A DNA stretch of 64,000 bases from Cliona cf. orientalis. Its lineage: Eukaryota; Porifera; Demospongiae; Clionaida; Clionaidae. This document shows positions 35,851 through 46,633 of this stretch, piece after piece. Made by a program: the position numbers and the translations under genes. Where the stretch lies: contig OZ005695.1 of NCBI GenBank assembly GCA_963930775.1, forward strand, positions 3,286,001 through 3,350,000, written 5' to 3'. The stretch's first letter is position 1. The number at the start of each line of letters is the position of its first letter. The notes under the pieces were generated by a model. The model made no database searches. It was not told the origin of the DNA and worked only from the letters and a program-made list of their open reading frames with translations.

Positions 35851-38800
35851 ATGAATGGACTAAGGGTGATGCTAGTAACAGTGCTGCTCCTTGTAGCAAA
35901 TTCGTATTATTGTAATACGATCACATCTGGTCTCACTAAAACAACTGTCAATTACGGAAATAGCAGTCTGAGAGTGCTTTATGTTGTTTCAGACAATGCC
36001 AACTGCTCCTCTCTTCCAGGTCTGGTAAATAACTCAGAATGTCATACTCTATCCTTCTATGTCCAAAATGTGAGCCAGTACTTCACTAGTAATACCATGA
36101 TGAACTTTACTTCTGGACAGCATCGATTAAAGATGCCTTCTGGCGGACAATCTGTTGTTAACGTGACTGGTATATCGCACTTTATAATGATTGGGCAAGG
36201 TGATGTAACGTATAGTGAATCAGAAGAGGGAGCTCCGCTACCAAAAAGCACTATTATATGTGATAGCAATGACGAAAATAAACCTCGAAATGGAATACTA
36301 TTTTACAAGGCAGATGGGATTCACATCGAAAACTTGACGATTGAAAATTGTGGAGCAAATTTTACCGTACGTCGGCCTGACAACTTTACTCTAGTAAGTG
36401 CTCTAACATTTCGCGAGTCATACAACATCAGTCTCAAACAAGTAAGAATTGACAAGAGTTTGGGCTTTGGACTTGATGTGGACAGAAGCTTTGGCTCATT
36501 TCAAGTGTCAAAGTCAGCTTTTATGCGGTGTAGAGCTTATCCACTAACTCATGACAAAATCGTGGGAGGAAATGCGAGGTTTTGGTATTCCAGATACAAA
36601 CACATTGACAACCAAACAGCACAAAATACATCCCTCATCATAGACCATTCATGGTTTGTGCATGGACATATTATAATCAACCAAGATAGGTATGGAAGAG
36701 GGTTATACTATGCCAGTGGTCTGATTATTTTCATCTATATTCCCTCAGTGAATGTTCAAATAGATCACACTACTGTGAAGCACAACACAGGGTACCATGG
36801 TGGCAATGTGGCCATTCAAGTCACAGACTATCACGAAAACACAAGTAAAATTGCCATCACCAACAGTGTTATTGCTGATGGATCAGCCATAAGAGGAGGA
36901 GGAATGCAGTTCTGGGTTCAAGTGGATCGAAAAGACAATCCTCAAAGAATCGCAGCAAGATCGAAAATACACCACATCATACAAATAAACAACACCAATT
37001 TCACCAATAACTCTGCAGGAGAGTCTGGAGGTGGGATCTATATAGGGCACTATGAATCAAATGTAACAGATTCTGTTGTTCGGCATATATCGTTCTATGG
37101 ATGCACTTTCTCCTACAATTCAGTCCACTATACTCCTTCAGTGACAAGAAGCTATTCTGGAGCAGCTATACAAGTTCTTAGGCATAATGTTGACGACTTC
37201 ATTTCCCGGAGTGTTCCGCAATTCTCTATTGATTTTGAACAGTGTGTTATTATAAACAACTCACTAAAGGACGTTACAAACGAGGGGGGGATACTTGATT
37301 TTGTGTCAACACAAAATATTATTGTAAAGGATAGCAATTTCAGTTTCAATGAGGGCACAGCCATTTCCCTAAGACAAAGCAACGTAAAGTTTCTTGGGAA
37401 TATAACATTTATGGGAAATCGGGGCACACATGGAGGTGCGCTAAAATTCTGTGAATTATCAAAGATGTACCTCCCAAGTGCTGGAGTTTACGTTGACTTT
37501 ATCGAAAACTCTGCCAATATCTCAGGTGGTGCCATTTACGTCTCACAACAGCTCTGCTTAGAGACAGCTCCTCCATGCTTCTTCCAAGTGATACGCAACA
37601 TACATAGCCCTGTTAAAGACTTAAAAACAAGACTTCGATTCCGTAATAATACAGCTATTCTAGCTGGAGACACAGTGTATGGGGGACAAGTTGATCACTG
37701 CTATTTGTATTACTCTGGCTACGATAATCAAAGCACGTATCTTTCACACCGAGTATTCCTTGAAATCTTTAATTTTTCCGAGCAACCGGAATCCCTTTCA
37801 CCAGTATCATCACCTCCTTATGGGGCATGCTTTTATAATACCAGTACTGATAATGGACCAATCTTATGCAGCAATATTGCTTATCCAAGCATAGTGTACG
37901 CTGGCCAGTCCTTCACTCTTGATGTTGTTGCTGTTGGACAACGGAATGGAACTTCACCAGTCAGTGCCAGCTTCTTCCAACTCAAGTCACTCAATAGCAG
38001 ATCAGGGGATACGAAAGTTGTCATCAATACTCAAATAAGCAACGAAGAGCCTCAAACTAGGCCGCCGTATGCTTCACTCAACTGCACCATTTACTCAAAT
38101 CAGTCAAGTATCACATTCAGCCTAGTCTTACAACAAGCAAGCCAAGCAGAGTTGAGATACGTTCACTACAAACCAAATAATCTCACTGTTAATCTTGGCG
38201 AGTGTCCTTGGGGATTCAAACGGACGAAAGCTCCACCATACACTTGTGTGTGTGATAGTCTACTACTTAACTATAGCATCCCTTGTGATATTAATACACA
38301 GCATGTAACAAGGTGGGGTTTCTACTGGCTTGGCTGTGATAGTTATCAGGATCAATCACACACAAATCATACAGATTCAACGGTGATGGGAACTAATATC
38401 AAATGCAAGGGAGTACGTTTGGCTATAAGATGTGTACTGGACCACTGTAATACCTCAAGGACAAATATTTCAGTTTTTGTATTAGACGACCAGTGCACTG
38501 AAGGTCGAGAGGGAGTGATGTGTGGACAATGCAAGAAAAACTACAGCTTGTCTGTTGGAACATCGAAATGTTTACCTTACTGTCCCGATTATATGGTCTA
38601 TGTTCTAGTAGTTGTGTGGATTTCCAGTGGAATACTACTTATTCTCTTCCTCATTCTTTGTAATTTCACAATCAGTGAGGGTACAATAAATGGACTCTTT
38701 TTCTACATTCACATAATCCACAAAAATGCTAATCTCTTCTTCCCAGGCTCTACAGGAACTTCTAACACAAACCTATTTCGTCTATTTATAGCATGGCTAA

Positions 38801-39852
38801 ATTTGGACCTGGGTTTTGAAGTGTGCTTCTATAAAACAATGACTCAGTACCACAAAGTCTGGCTACAGTTTGGATTTCTCTTCTATATCTGGATGTTGGA
38901 ATACTTCATTATTGTGCTCAGTCGTAAGTACATCTTTTTCACTAGGTTAGTCGGTCGAAATGTCGTCAAAGTCTTAGCAACACTTGGTTTGATAAGCTTT
39001 CCCCTAATGTTCAACACTGCTCTCAGCAGTCTAGAGTTTACATATGTCCATCACTCTGATAGTCATAAAACAACAGTTGTTTGGCAGTCAGATGGTAACA
39101 TAGACTACCTTAAAGGCAAGCATATCCCTCTTTTTATATTTGGAACAGCTTTCTGTGTCTTAGCACTGCTATATACACTAGCACTGTTATTCATTCAGTG
39201 CCTCCAAAAACAGTCAAATATTTTATGCTTCCGATGGATCAACAGACAGCGGCCGTTCTTTGAAGCTCACACTGGTCCCTGCCATGTTCAGTATCGGTTT
39301 TGGCCAGGGTTTCTCTTCTTTGCAAGAATAACCTTATTCACATTCTGCTCCCTATTGATAGACAAGAGGTACTTAAACCTCTACATCATAATCGCGGCCT
39401 GCATTGTAACTCAGATTATTGCCCTTGTACTGCCAAATCGTGTCTACAAGCGATGGCCACTAAATGTTCTGGAGTCTTTATTCATCCTCAATCTGGGTAT
39501 TGTTTCCGGATTGCTTGCTGCATTTTGTCGCACAGATTCTATAACCTCTCGGCCAAAATATCAACCCTACTACTTTGTTTATCCCTCAGTAACATTGACA
39601 ATGGTCTTATTCGCTGGAATTCTTCTCTACCACTGCACAAAGCAGCTGAACTCTTATCGCTGGTTTAAAAAGTTGAAAATATCTATCATTAATAACAGAA
39701 GAGTTAGACATTTGAGATTTAAAACTTTTAATGTCAACAATGAGCCTCAGGGCTATAGTGAGGAAGAGACAGAACCTTTTCTAGGACAAAATGAATGCAT
39801 GCCACAAGTTATACGCTTCAACAACTATCGTGAAGTACTCATTGAAGATTAG
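35851..39852 (+). CDS. Intact beta-helix/multi-TM receptor-like protein (paralogue 5)
   Basis: Single exon, 1333 residues. The ATG at 35851 (MNGLRVMLVTVLLLVANSYY) is preferred over an upstream in-frame TTG because it opens a signal peptide. Residues about 60-690 form a beta-helix-like ectodomain: turns such as SGGGIYI, THGGALKF, ISGGAIYV and repeated I-x-N-N-(S/T), with many sequons. Around 785 is the ECPWGF Cys module, then a CTEGREGVMCGQCKKNYS cluster near 890. From about 910 to 1265 there are nine or ten hydrophobic spans, including FRLFIAWLNLDLGFEVCFYK, RLVGRNVVKVLATL and YLKGKHIPLF. The tail contains EEETEPFL, MPQV and YREVL, shared with the array copies. An architecture of beta-helix ectodomain plus polytopic membrane part suggests a large surface receptor or channel-like protein. 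I know of no assigned function. This is the only uninterrupted member in the window. Confidence 0.85.
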   Translation: MNGLRVMLVTVLLLVANSYYCNTITSGLTKTTVNYGNSSLRVLYVVSDNANCSSLPGLVNNSECHTLSFYVQNVSQYFTSNTMMNFTSGQHRLKMPSGGQSVVNVTGISHFIMIGQGDVTYSESEEGAPLPKSTIICDSNDENKPRNGILFYKADGIHIENLTIENCGANFTVRRPDNFTLVSALTFRESYNISLKQVRIDKSLGFGLDVDRSFGSFQVSKSAFMRCRAYPLTHDKIVGGNARFWYSRYKHIDNQTAQNTSLIIDHSWFVHGHIIINQDRYGRGLYYASGLIIFIYIPSVNVQIDHTTVKHNTGYHGGNVAIQVTDYHENTSKIAITNSVIADGSAIRGGGMQFWVQVDRKDNPQRIAARSKIHHIIQINNTNFTNNSAGESGGGIYIGHYESNVTDSVVRHISFYGCTFSYNSVHYTPSVTRSYSGAAIQVLRHNVDDFISRSVPQFSIDFEQCVIINNSLKDVTNEGGILDFVSTQNIIVKDSNFSFNEGTAISLRQSNVKFLGNITFMGNRGTHGGALKFCELSKMYLPSAGVYVDFIENSANISGGAIYVSQQLCLETAPPCFFQVIRNIHSPVKDLKTRLRFRNNTAILAGDTVYGGQVDHCYLYYSGYDNQSTYLSHRVFLEIFNFSEQPESLSPVSSPPYGACFYNTSTDNGPILCSNIAYPSIVYAGQSFTLDVVAVGQRNGTSPVSASFFQLKSLNSRSGDTKVVINTQISNEEPQTRPPYASLNCTIYSNQSSITFSLVLQQASQAELRYVHYKPNNLTVNLGECPWGFKRTKAPPYTCVCDSLLLNYSIPCDINTQHVTRWGFYWLGCDSYQDQSHTNHTDSTVMGTNIKCKGVRLAIRCVLDHCNTSRTNISVFVLDDQCTEGREGVMCGQCKKNYSLSVGTSKCLPYCPDYMVYVLVVVWISSGILLILFLILCNFTISEGTINGLFFYIHIIHKNANLFFPGSTGTSNTNLFRLFIAWLNLDLGFEVCFYKTMTQYHKVWLQFGFLFYIWMLEYFIIVLSRKYIFFTRLVGRNVVKVLATLGLISFPLMFNTALSSLEFTYVHHSDSHKTTVVWQSDGNIDYLKGKHIPLFIFGTAFCVLALLYTLALLFIQCLQKQSNILCFRWINRQRPFFEAHTGPCHVQYRFWPGFLFFARITLFTFCSLLIDKRYLNLYIIIAACIVTQIIALVLPNRVYKRWPLNVLESLFILNLGIVSGLLAAFCRTDSITSRPKYQPYYFVYPSVTLTMVLFAGILLYHCTKQLNSYRWFKKLKISIINNRRVRHLRFKTFNVNNEPQGYSEEETEPFLGQNECMPQVIRFNNYREVLIED

Positions 39853-40421
39853 CTAGTAGTGTAGGTGAATATGTACTGCAAATTATCAACAAGTTTTGTT
39901 TAGTCTATAGGGTAGCTACACAATTAGTTGTCTCAATTATTTCTAGTTCGTCCACTGACAATTATCATAATATTGGAGTACATCAACTGCACATAATAGT
40001 GTGTCTGATATGACAACTAAACACTATCATGCAGCAGTGTACACAAAGAAAGTCCATGTTCACAAGCTTAAGGTTCTTACATGTGATGTGATAACAATAC
40101 ATTAGCGTTTGCTGGTAATGCATGACATTAGTTGTTCCATCTGACTATGTTTGCATTTCACTGAGTGACAGTGCTAGCTATACTAATTAAAACATTAAAG
40201 TGTTTATGTACAGTATTATGTTTCCTGCCTCACTGAGCAACTTTACTTGCATCCATACTGTTCATACTTATTTCACAGCTAATAGTATACTTGTACTTTG
40301 ATGTGTACAAATCTTGTATACCAATTACAAGTATTACAAGTGAAATAGGCATCTGAATTTGAAATACCCTTCTGAGTTGAAATACCTTGCTGACTTTGTG
40401 TATGTATACTATTAGCCTGTG
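39853..40421. other. Convergent intergenic spacer
   Basis: Lies between the 3' ends of the multi-TM gene (+) and the GPCR (-). 'gaaataggcatctgaatttgaaatacc' and 'ttctgagttgaaatacc' (40347-40385) are short repeats related to the neighbouring foldback arms. No gene supported. Confidence 0.5.
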
Positions 40422-40573
40422 ATAGTGAGGTTGTATGTTGAATTTGGATAAATAGCACTCTGAAATAGGCATTTGGTTCATCAAATTGTACTCGCTATCG
40501 CTCGTACAATTTTTGAACCAAATACCTATTTCAGAGTGCTATTTTACCCAAATTCAACATACAACCTCACTAT
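40422..40573. repeat. Near-perfect 69-bp-arm foldback at the GPCR 3' end
   Basis: The arms 40422-40490 and 40505-40573 are inverted copies with only a few mismatches, separated by a 14-base loop. Arm words include ATAGTGAGGTTGTATG and AATAGCACTCTGAAATAG. The right arm supplies the last codons and the TGA stop of the GPCR frame. It looks like a foldback transposable element. Confidence 0.85.
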
Positions 40574-43319
40574 TACCTATACATACCGGTACTCCACTGT
40601 TGTGGCTCATTTTCATTAATTCATGATCGAGTGCATTATGCTGAGCTGTTGGCACACTGGCATCAGCAGCTGGCTTGCACATAATGTTATCGCTGTCATG
40701 ATCAGTGGCTGGGAGGTGAATGGACAGGAATTTCAATGATTTCTGATCTGTGGCACTGATGTGTTTGGGTGCATTGGGTGGAATAGTGTTACATGCATCA
40801 GTCTGCTCTTTAGTAAAAATGAAAGATATTTTTGGCGCAAAGAGAATGCAGAGCGTCACAGTAGCATTCAAGATAATGGCAATTACCAGCGAGCCTGTCT
40901 GGTAGATGGTGCCAAGGTTAGCAGTTGCATAGTAAGTTGGGATAAAAGCAAGCCACAGAACACAGAGGGTGTACACTGTAAGGTTGATGAATTTAGCCTC
41001 GTTGAAGTTTTGTGGGACCTTTCTTGTTTGAAAGGCAAAGTACAGAGAAGCCATCAAAAGAAGAAAGTTATACCCCAATGATACTGATAGGCCAATGTGA
41101 GGAGATTCCCCACATATCAGCTCAGTGATATCCTCATCATAAAAGTACTTAGTATTTGGTTTCTCAACAACTAGCCAGACTGTTGCCACAGCAACTTGGA
41201 CGGCAACAAGCAAGGCAGTGAAAAAGAGCTGACTTTCCGGACTTATAAGCGGAGGGACTTGAGTTGAACTCGAAGGTCGGTTGAAGATTCGATGGATTCT
41301 GTTGGTTTTAACAAGCAAGGCACTGTAGCATAGAGAGAAGCAAAAGCCTATACCAAAGCGACGGACACCACAGATCCAAGGAGCAGGCTTGATAATGAAG
41401 AAGAAAGGGAGGAGGTAACAGAGCATGATGCCAACGAGAAGGACTGCACTAAGCTCTCTACTGGATGCCTTGACAATCTGATGCTTGTGGTATACTACAA
41501 ATATTACAGCCACAGTCATAGTTGCTATGATGCCACAGAGGGCTAGCATGATGGTTACTATCGACCACCAATGGGACCACTCGAGGTAACTAGGCGGAAT
41601 CAAAATGCACTCAGTCCTACTCTCATTGGGGATGTAGCCACGTTCACACTTCATACATTCAAGTCCTCTACTAACATCACGAGCGCCTGGACATGACTTA
41701 CATATCCAGCAGCACTCTGCTTGGCTAGCGATTGGTTCAGGGTACTCACCTCCACCACAAGGATAGCTGCACAAGGATTCTGGAGCCGTAGTTTGGACGT
41801 GGCTCCACTGAATCTCTCTAAAAATCTCTAACTTTTCAGTGCGATCTAGAGGAAACTCATCCCAGTGTCCGATTACCTCAAATTCAAACTTTCCTTTAGA
41901 AACTTGTTTGAGGTTCTTTATCAGATATCCTCCCCGCTGATCTCCATTGCTATCAAAGCTGATGATATCGGTGGAAGCTGCAGGACTGAATGATACATTG
42001 TGCAAGTATTCTCGAAGAATATCTCCTCGAACAGCCACACCTCCAGAATGAGAATCCATTATCACATCACAAAGTCCAGGATCACCATGACAAAAATCTT
42101 GCTGAAGATTGTGTATAGCATGTGCAAACGCATACACAGCATCAATAGTAAATGTTACATAGCCACTTTGATGATAGCCAATCTCATTCGAGATAAACTG
42201 ATTTGAAACGTTACAATTGTTTCGATCACTCAGACTGCAATTAAAAGCAGTCTCCCAGTACTCCTCAAACCAAGGGTTAGCGGAATAACTGGTAGGATGT
42301 AGAGACTGAAAATACTCATCAAATTCTTCACTTGTCAGAGATCGAGGAAAGACACTCAGTGATCCATGAGCAATTTCACGAAGATATTCAGGAACACGAT
42401 CTCCCCATCCATCACTACCTACCCATGTAAATTTCTTCGAAGCGAATTCAGGATCACTCTCTTGTTTCCTTCTAACAGCTTCAAACAAACCAATGGCTGT
42501 ATTTTCCTGTCCAAACAAGACTACCACTGTAGCATTGCTCACCCATTCTTGGTCCATTGAATCAATAGCTCTGTCAAAATCATCCATTACTGCAACTTCT
42601 GGAATTTCTATTGATGACATAGCTGTACACCTTTGAGTTGAATTCCTTTTCTTAAGTTCATCAATGAGTGCTTTGATTCCTTCACGACCATAAACATCAC
42701 CAGTATGCATTGCAATCACGTAGGTCCAGTTGAAGTGTTCAATGATGTCTGCCATGGCACGTGCCTGCAGAGAATCTGGTGGAAGAGTGCGAAAAAAGTA
42801 GTCAAATATTGTTTTATCACTGAGGATGTTTGCAGTGGCAGCATAGCTGATCTGTGGGACTTGAAATAACCTCAACAATCTAGCCACAGAAGTAGATGTT
42901 TTGCTAAATGCAGTTCCCACAACACCTGATATGCCTAAGACTGTTCCATTTGCCACACCTGCAGGCTTCAGTCTCCTTCCACTGACAAATTTCAAGCTTT
43001 CCTCCAAAGCAATGTTGGTTTGTGTACAAGTGTCTCTAATTTCAAATGCTAGAGTCACCCCAGGCAGGATTGAACTGTTTTTGTTGATTTTTTGGATTGC
43101 TAGTACCATGCCTTCCAACAATGGCATATCTAAATCGAAGATTTTACCACAACCATTTTCTTCACCATTATGGACTGAAAAGAGTCCTCCTAGTACAACC
43201 ACATCATTGTTTCCATTATCGATACTTCCATTCACCGCTGGTCCAATGTAAACGGTAGTTTCTTGGCCTCCAATAAGCCAGAACGTTTTGAAAAGGAACA
43301 AAACGAACAACATAGACAT
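40554..43319 (-). CDS. Class C G-protein-coupled receptor, mGluR-like
   Basis: Single exon, 921 residues from the ATG at 43319; an upstream in-frame GTG is not used. Order: signal peptide (MLFVLFLFKTFWLIG), Venus-flytrap ligand domain (about 25-500; FSVHNGEENGCG, ISYAATANILSD, PPDSLQARAM, VYGREG), nine-Cys linker (about 510-570; CSYPCGGG, CCWICKSCPGA, CMKCERGYIP), and seven membrane spans (about 580-835). Class C hallmarks are FGIGFCFSLCYSALLVKTNRI in span 3 and FNEAKFI...LAFIPTYY in span 6. The Cys-rich linker favours the mGluR/CaSR branch over GABA-B. Metabotropic glutamate receptors have YAST where this has YAAT, so the ligand cannot be assumed. The tail ends in codons lying within a foldback repeat. 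A GTATGT donor-like site after 40587 hints that the annotated C-terminus may be an unspliced read-through. Confidence 0.9.
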   Translation of the reverse strand: MSMLFVLFLFKTFWLIGGQETTVYIGPAVNGSIDNGNNDVVVLGGLFSVHNGEENGCGKIFDLDMPLLEGMVLAIQKINKNSSILPGVTLAFEIRDTCTQTNIALEESLKFVSGRRLKPAGVANGTVLGISGVVGTAFSKTSTSVARLLRLFQVPQISYAATANILSDKTIFDYFFRTLPPDSLQARAMADIIEHFNWTYVIAMHTGDVYGREGIKALIDELKKRNSTQRCTAMSSIEIPEVAVMDDFDRAIDSMDQEWVSNATVVVLFGQENTAIGLFEAVRRKQESDPEFASKKFTWVGSDGWGDRVPEYLREIAHGSLSVFPRSLTSEEFDEYFQSLHPTSYSANPWFEEYWETAFNCSLSDRNNCNVSNQFISNEIGYHQSGYVTFTIDAVYAFAHAIHNLQQDFCHGDPGLCDVIMDSHSGGVAVRGDILREYLHNVSFSPAASTDIISFDSNGDQRGGYLIKNLKQVSKGKFEFEVIGHWDEFPLDRTEKLEIFREIQWSHVQTTAPESLCSYPCGGGEYPEPIASQAECCWICKSCPGARDVSRGLECMKCERGYIPNESRTECILIPPSYLEWSHWWSIVTIMLALCGIIATMTVAVIFVVYHKHQIVKASSRELSAVLLVGIMLCYLLPFFFIIKPAPWICGVRRFGIGFCFSLCYSALLVKTNRIHRIFNRPSSSTQVPPLISPESQLFFTALLVAVQVAVATVWLVVEKPNTKYFYDEDITELICGESPHIGLSVSLGYNFLLLMASLYFAFQTRKVPQNFNEAKFINLTVYTLCVLWLAFIPTYYATANLGTIYQTGSLVIAIILNATVTLCILFAPKISFIFTKEQTDACNTIPPNAPKHISATDQKSLKFLSIHLPATDHDSDNIMCKPAADASVPTAQHNALDHELMKMSHNSGVPVCIGNSEVVC

Positions 43320-43379
43320 AGGTTCTTTACTGCTCACTGAATTCGAGTGATAACTTTGATTTCAGTTACTGAATGGAAT

Positions 43380-43975
43380 TTGACACGAAACCCAAAAATG
43401 GTTAAGTTAGTTTATGTAGCAATACTTCAATTGACAGAGCGTGTAAAACCTGTTCGATTACTGTATATTATAGCGCACGCATAAACTTCCCACTCACACT
43501 ATAAATGATTACCATATGCCATCATCGATTTAAACTTCACTTAGCAAAACAAAGTTGTGATGAGAGCCTTAATATAGCCAGTTTCCATCATCTTTAGTGT
43601 ATATAAGCAACGTTAAATGCACATCATAATATCGGTGACATAATATTATGTGACCAATGGGATCATTTTATTTGTAGTATATTAATTATAGTTGTATGTA
43701 ATTGTACTGTATGCGTAATCCACTCTGTTTCCTGTGTCAACTAAACCAATAACACAGACATTCTTTCACTGCTCAATGAACTTGAGTAGATTCAGTTAGG
43801 AATTGATGAAGCCCAAAAGGCTAATTATATAAACTACATGACATATTATTGTATGGTATTTATTCATGCTTAAATGACAGAGCATGCATGTAAACTAGTA
43901 CACGAATCTCCCCCACACACTAATGTAGTATACATCAAGACTTCACGTAGTAAACAAAGTTACTATGTGTCATGC
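43380..43975. repeat. Diverged duplication upstream of the GPCR
   Basis: The block about 43425-43560 (tgacagagc, cactcacacta, aaacttcact, aaacaaagtt) recurs in the same order at about 43876-43962 with many differences. It probably includes promoter-proximal sequence of the GPCR. No gene. Confidence 0.45.
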
Positions 43976-44734
43976 ACGCGCAGGACCTATAATATTGCAA
44001 GGGGTGAGCCTGAGCTCTCGCTGTTAGAAATAAAAAAGACTTGGCATTAAAACTGAAGCAGTGACACAAACCATATTATAGACAAACTTTAATTTGGGGG
44101 TCATAGTGGGTGGAGACTAACAACTGTACCCACCAGCAAGGCCTTCCCTCCAATATTGTGCCCTAGCTTTGTCTATAAGTTAGTCTTTGTTTTGAGGTCT
44201 GATCAGTATGCCTACCCTATTATTCTTCACCTTGTATTCCACTCCTCGTTGTCGAGCTGACTCCGCCATGTTGGAGTGCAAGCATCTACGTAAAGTTGTA
44301 CTAGTGAGCGCTAATTGCTTAATCGTTTTGCATGGACTCCAGCCAACTAACACAGCCTCATTGGTACGCTTAGTTAACATTTATCTCAGAAATTACCACA
44401 ATACATTGTAACGTGCTCGTGCATGCATGATCAAACTTTCGAAACTCACGTGCACAATCATAGTCTGGATTTCAATAGGGATCGATAATCCTCTTTGAGA
44501 ATTGATATGAAACAAGCACAAGAATTACCATCATCATGAGACTTGTGACTTGGGGTCCACTGCTTGACTTGAAGATGTTGCCACATGTTGTTGTGCATAC
44601 ATGAATATGAATATGAATATGAATATTATATTCATTAATGCATAGGGCGTGGATCAGGTTGTAGGGGTGTACCTTATCAGGCTAACTAGTGAAAAAAAAC
44701 TTAAACTTCTGATGCTCTTGAGCTTAATACTACC
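43976..44734. other. Intergenic, probable repeat remnant
   Basis: At 43990-44030 'gggtgagcctgagct' is a degenerate GGGGCGAGCC-type end. 44180-44411 is open on both strands but shows no recognisable domain. At 44600-44640 is a short GAATAT tandem. No gene claimed. Confidence 0.4.
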
Positions 44735-45263
44735 ATGGCAGTATCTCCTGATAAACATGGACAGAATAAGGCTGAATCAGAATTCAAATTGAGTAAGTAG
44801 CATAATTAATTTTGCTTAGCATTAATTTTTGTGGATCTATTGAGTTGCTGCTTGTGATGGTAGCTATGTTCTTTCAATAGCTCTAAGGGACTATTTTAAA
44901 GTATGCCAATCTTTAAAGGATCTGGGAAGTCCCATTACCCACACAAGGCTGGGTGGGGCACTAGGGCTCTCGTATTCAACGTTGCAAGAAATGACATCAT
45001 TTCCTGATAAAATGGTGGCTGCCTGGTTAAAAAGAGAAGATAAAGTACTTCAGGACAGTGGTGAACCAACATGGAGCACACTAGAAGGTGCACTGAGAAA
45101 GATTGGACAAACTGGATTGGCAGAGGATATTAAGGGCAAACACATAGCAATCAGCGATGTTGACAATCATGTCAACAGTGGGGACCATAGTGAACGATTC
45201 AACTCTTCAACACAAACTGACTCAGGTTAGCTATACTTTTGGCATACTCCTGGGCAGAGAAAT

Positions 45264-45292
<29 letters not shown>
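45264..45292 (+). repeat. Run of 29 G in an intron
   Basis: An uninterrupted G tract in intron 2 of the Death-domain gene, followed by TTGGGG. It can form G-quadruplexes, and its exact length may be unreliable in the assembly. Confidence 0.9.
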
Positions 45293-45294
<2 letters not shown>

Positions 45295-45622
45295 GGGGAC
45301 TTGAGGCCCTGCCCCTGATTTTGAAAGAAAAGCAGCTGAGACCCTCATTTTTTCACTGTATAGCTATAGCTTTTTGTACCTCGAGTCAAACTTACCGTCA
45401 GGAGGCTTCAGAAGCACTTTCTGAGCATCACATTTTCCTGGCTGGGGTAGCAATGCCTGGGCCCCCAGACCCCCTAGATGGCTACTGGTGTAGCTAATGG
45501 AGTTGAGGCTTCACCAGATTCAATGTATGGTACTCTAAGGGAGCATTCCTTCATAGCTATCCCTGCAACTTACTCTTTCATCATTAATACTTGTGCAGAA
45601 ATACCGGCAGCGCCATTATCAG

Positions 45623-46084
45623 CAGGGGCGGATCTAAGATTTTTAGTATGGTGGGGTTGTAGGTATAATTGCGCGCGAAGCGCACGAAAATTTTGGCGAC
45701 CACGCCCATTTTAATGAGCCACGCCCACTTTTAATCGTCCTCTCACACTCCAGTGACCTAGTAAGGTACTACGGTATAGAGCCTAGCACCACAGCTGACT
45801 CTTGTGGTCTACAGTAGATTATTCATAGCTGAAGCCATGTTCAGGGTGTACCACTAACCACCGTGCACCACCTGTTGGTTTGAGGCCAATTAGCTATGTA
45901 CTACTGCTAAGCATACAGTGGCAGCTACTGTGCCAAGCTATAGTAAGCCTTGTATATGAGTGGGAGGGGCTGCTCAAAATCGTTTGGGAGAGAAAAGGAG
46001 AGGGAGTAGGAGAGAGGGAGGAGACAATTTAATGATATAATTGCTGTGTTGCAACCCCAGCAACCCCCCCTAGATCCGCCCCTG
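45623..46084. mobile_element. CAGGGGCGGATCTA MITE inserted at a 3' splice site
   Basis: The ends are CAGGGGCGGATCTA and TAGATCCGCCCCTG. The 5-bp duplication ATCAG is at 45618-45622 and 46085-46089. The right-hand ATCAG ends in the AG acceptor of the exon that starts at 46090. The ends and the 5-bp duplication match the 24013-24196 element. hAT-like by terminal sequence (inference). Confidence 0.85.
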
Positions 46085-46633
46085 ATCAGAGGAAACTAAA
46101 GAAGATTTATATCAACAAGTGGTGAGAGATACTAGACTGATAAAACAAAAGTTTTCAGCCTTGCAAGACGAGATATGGAAATCCATTACAGATATTCAAG
46201 GATTGGTACATGGGTAGCTATATTAAATAAAGAAGATAAGGAGAAAATCAGAAAAAGTCCCAGCGCTGTATCTATACTTCTAATCGAGTATTGGTCATTC
46301 TTAGATTTTGAAAATCTATATAGAGCATATAGTGGAGCGCAAGTGCGGTACATGTAGTGCTGAAAAAAGGATGATGAAAGAATATAAAGAAGAAGTGGAA
46401 ATGTAGCTACTGCTGAAGGAGAGTCTCCGAACTTTCTCCCGGCAATTCTCTTGGCAGCAGTAGCAATAATACTGGAATGAAGAAGTTGTATGTTAAACTT
46501 GCCTTGGATGATCCTGAGTTGCAGAATATTAGACATCTAAAAATGGCCATTGCTAACATCCTAGGATGCTGCACCTCTGACCTTGTTTTGCAAAATGCTG
46601 AGTCTGGAAGTGTGTTAGTTAGCTACATAGCTA

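Noticed and set aside
44180..44411. Overlapping 66- and 67-codon ORFs on both strands
   Set aside because: No domain or splice context. Next to a repeat terminus, so probably chance ORFs in repeat sequence.
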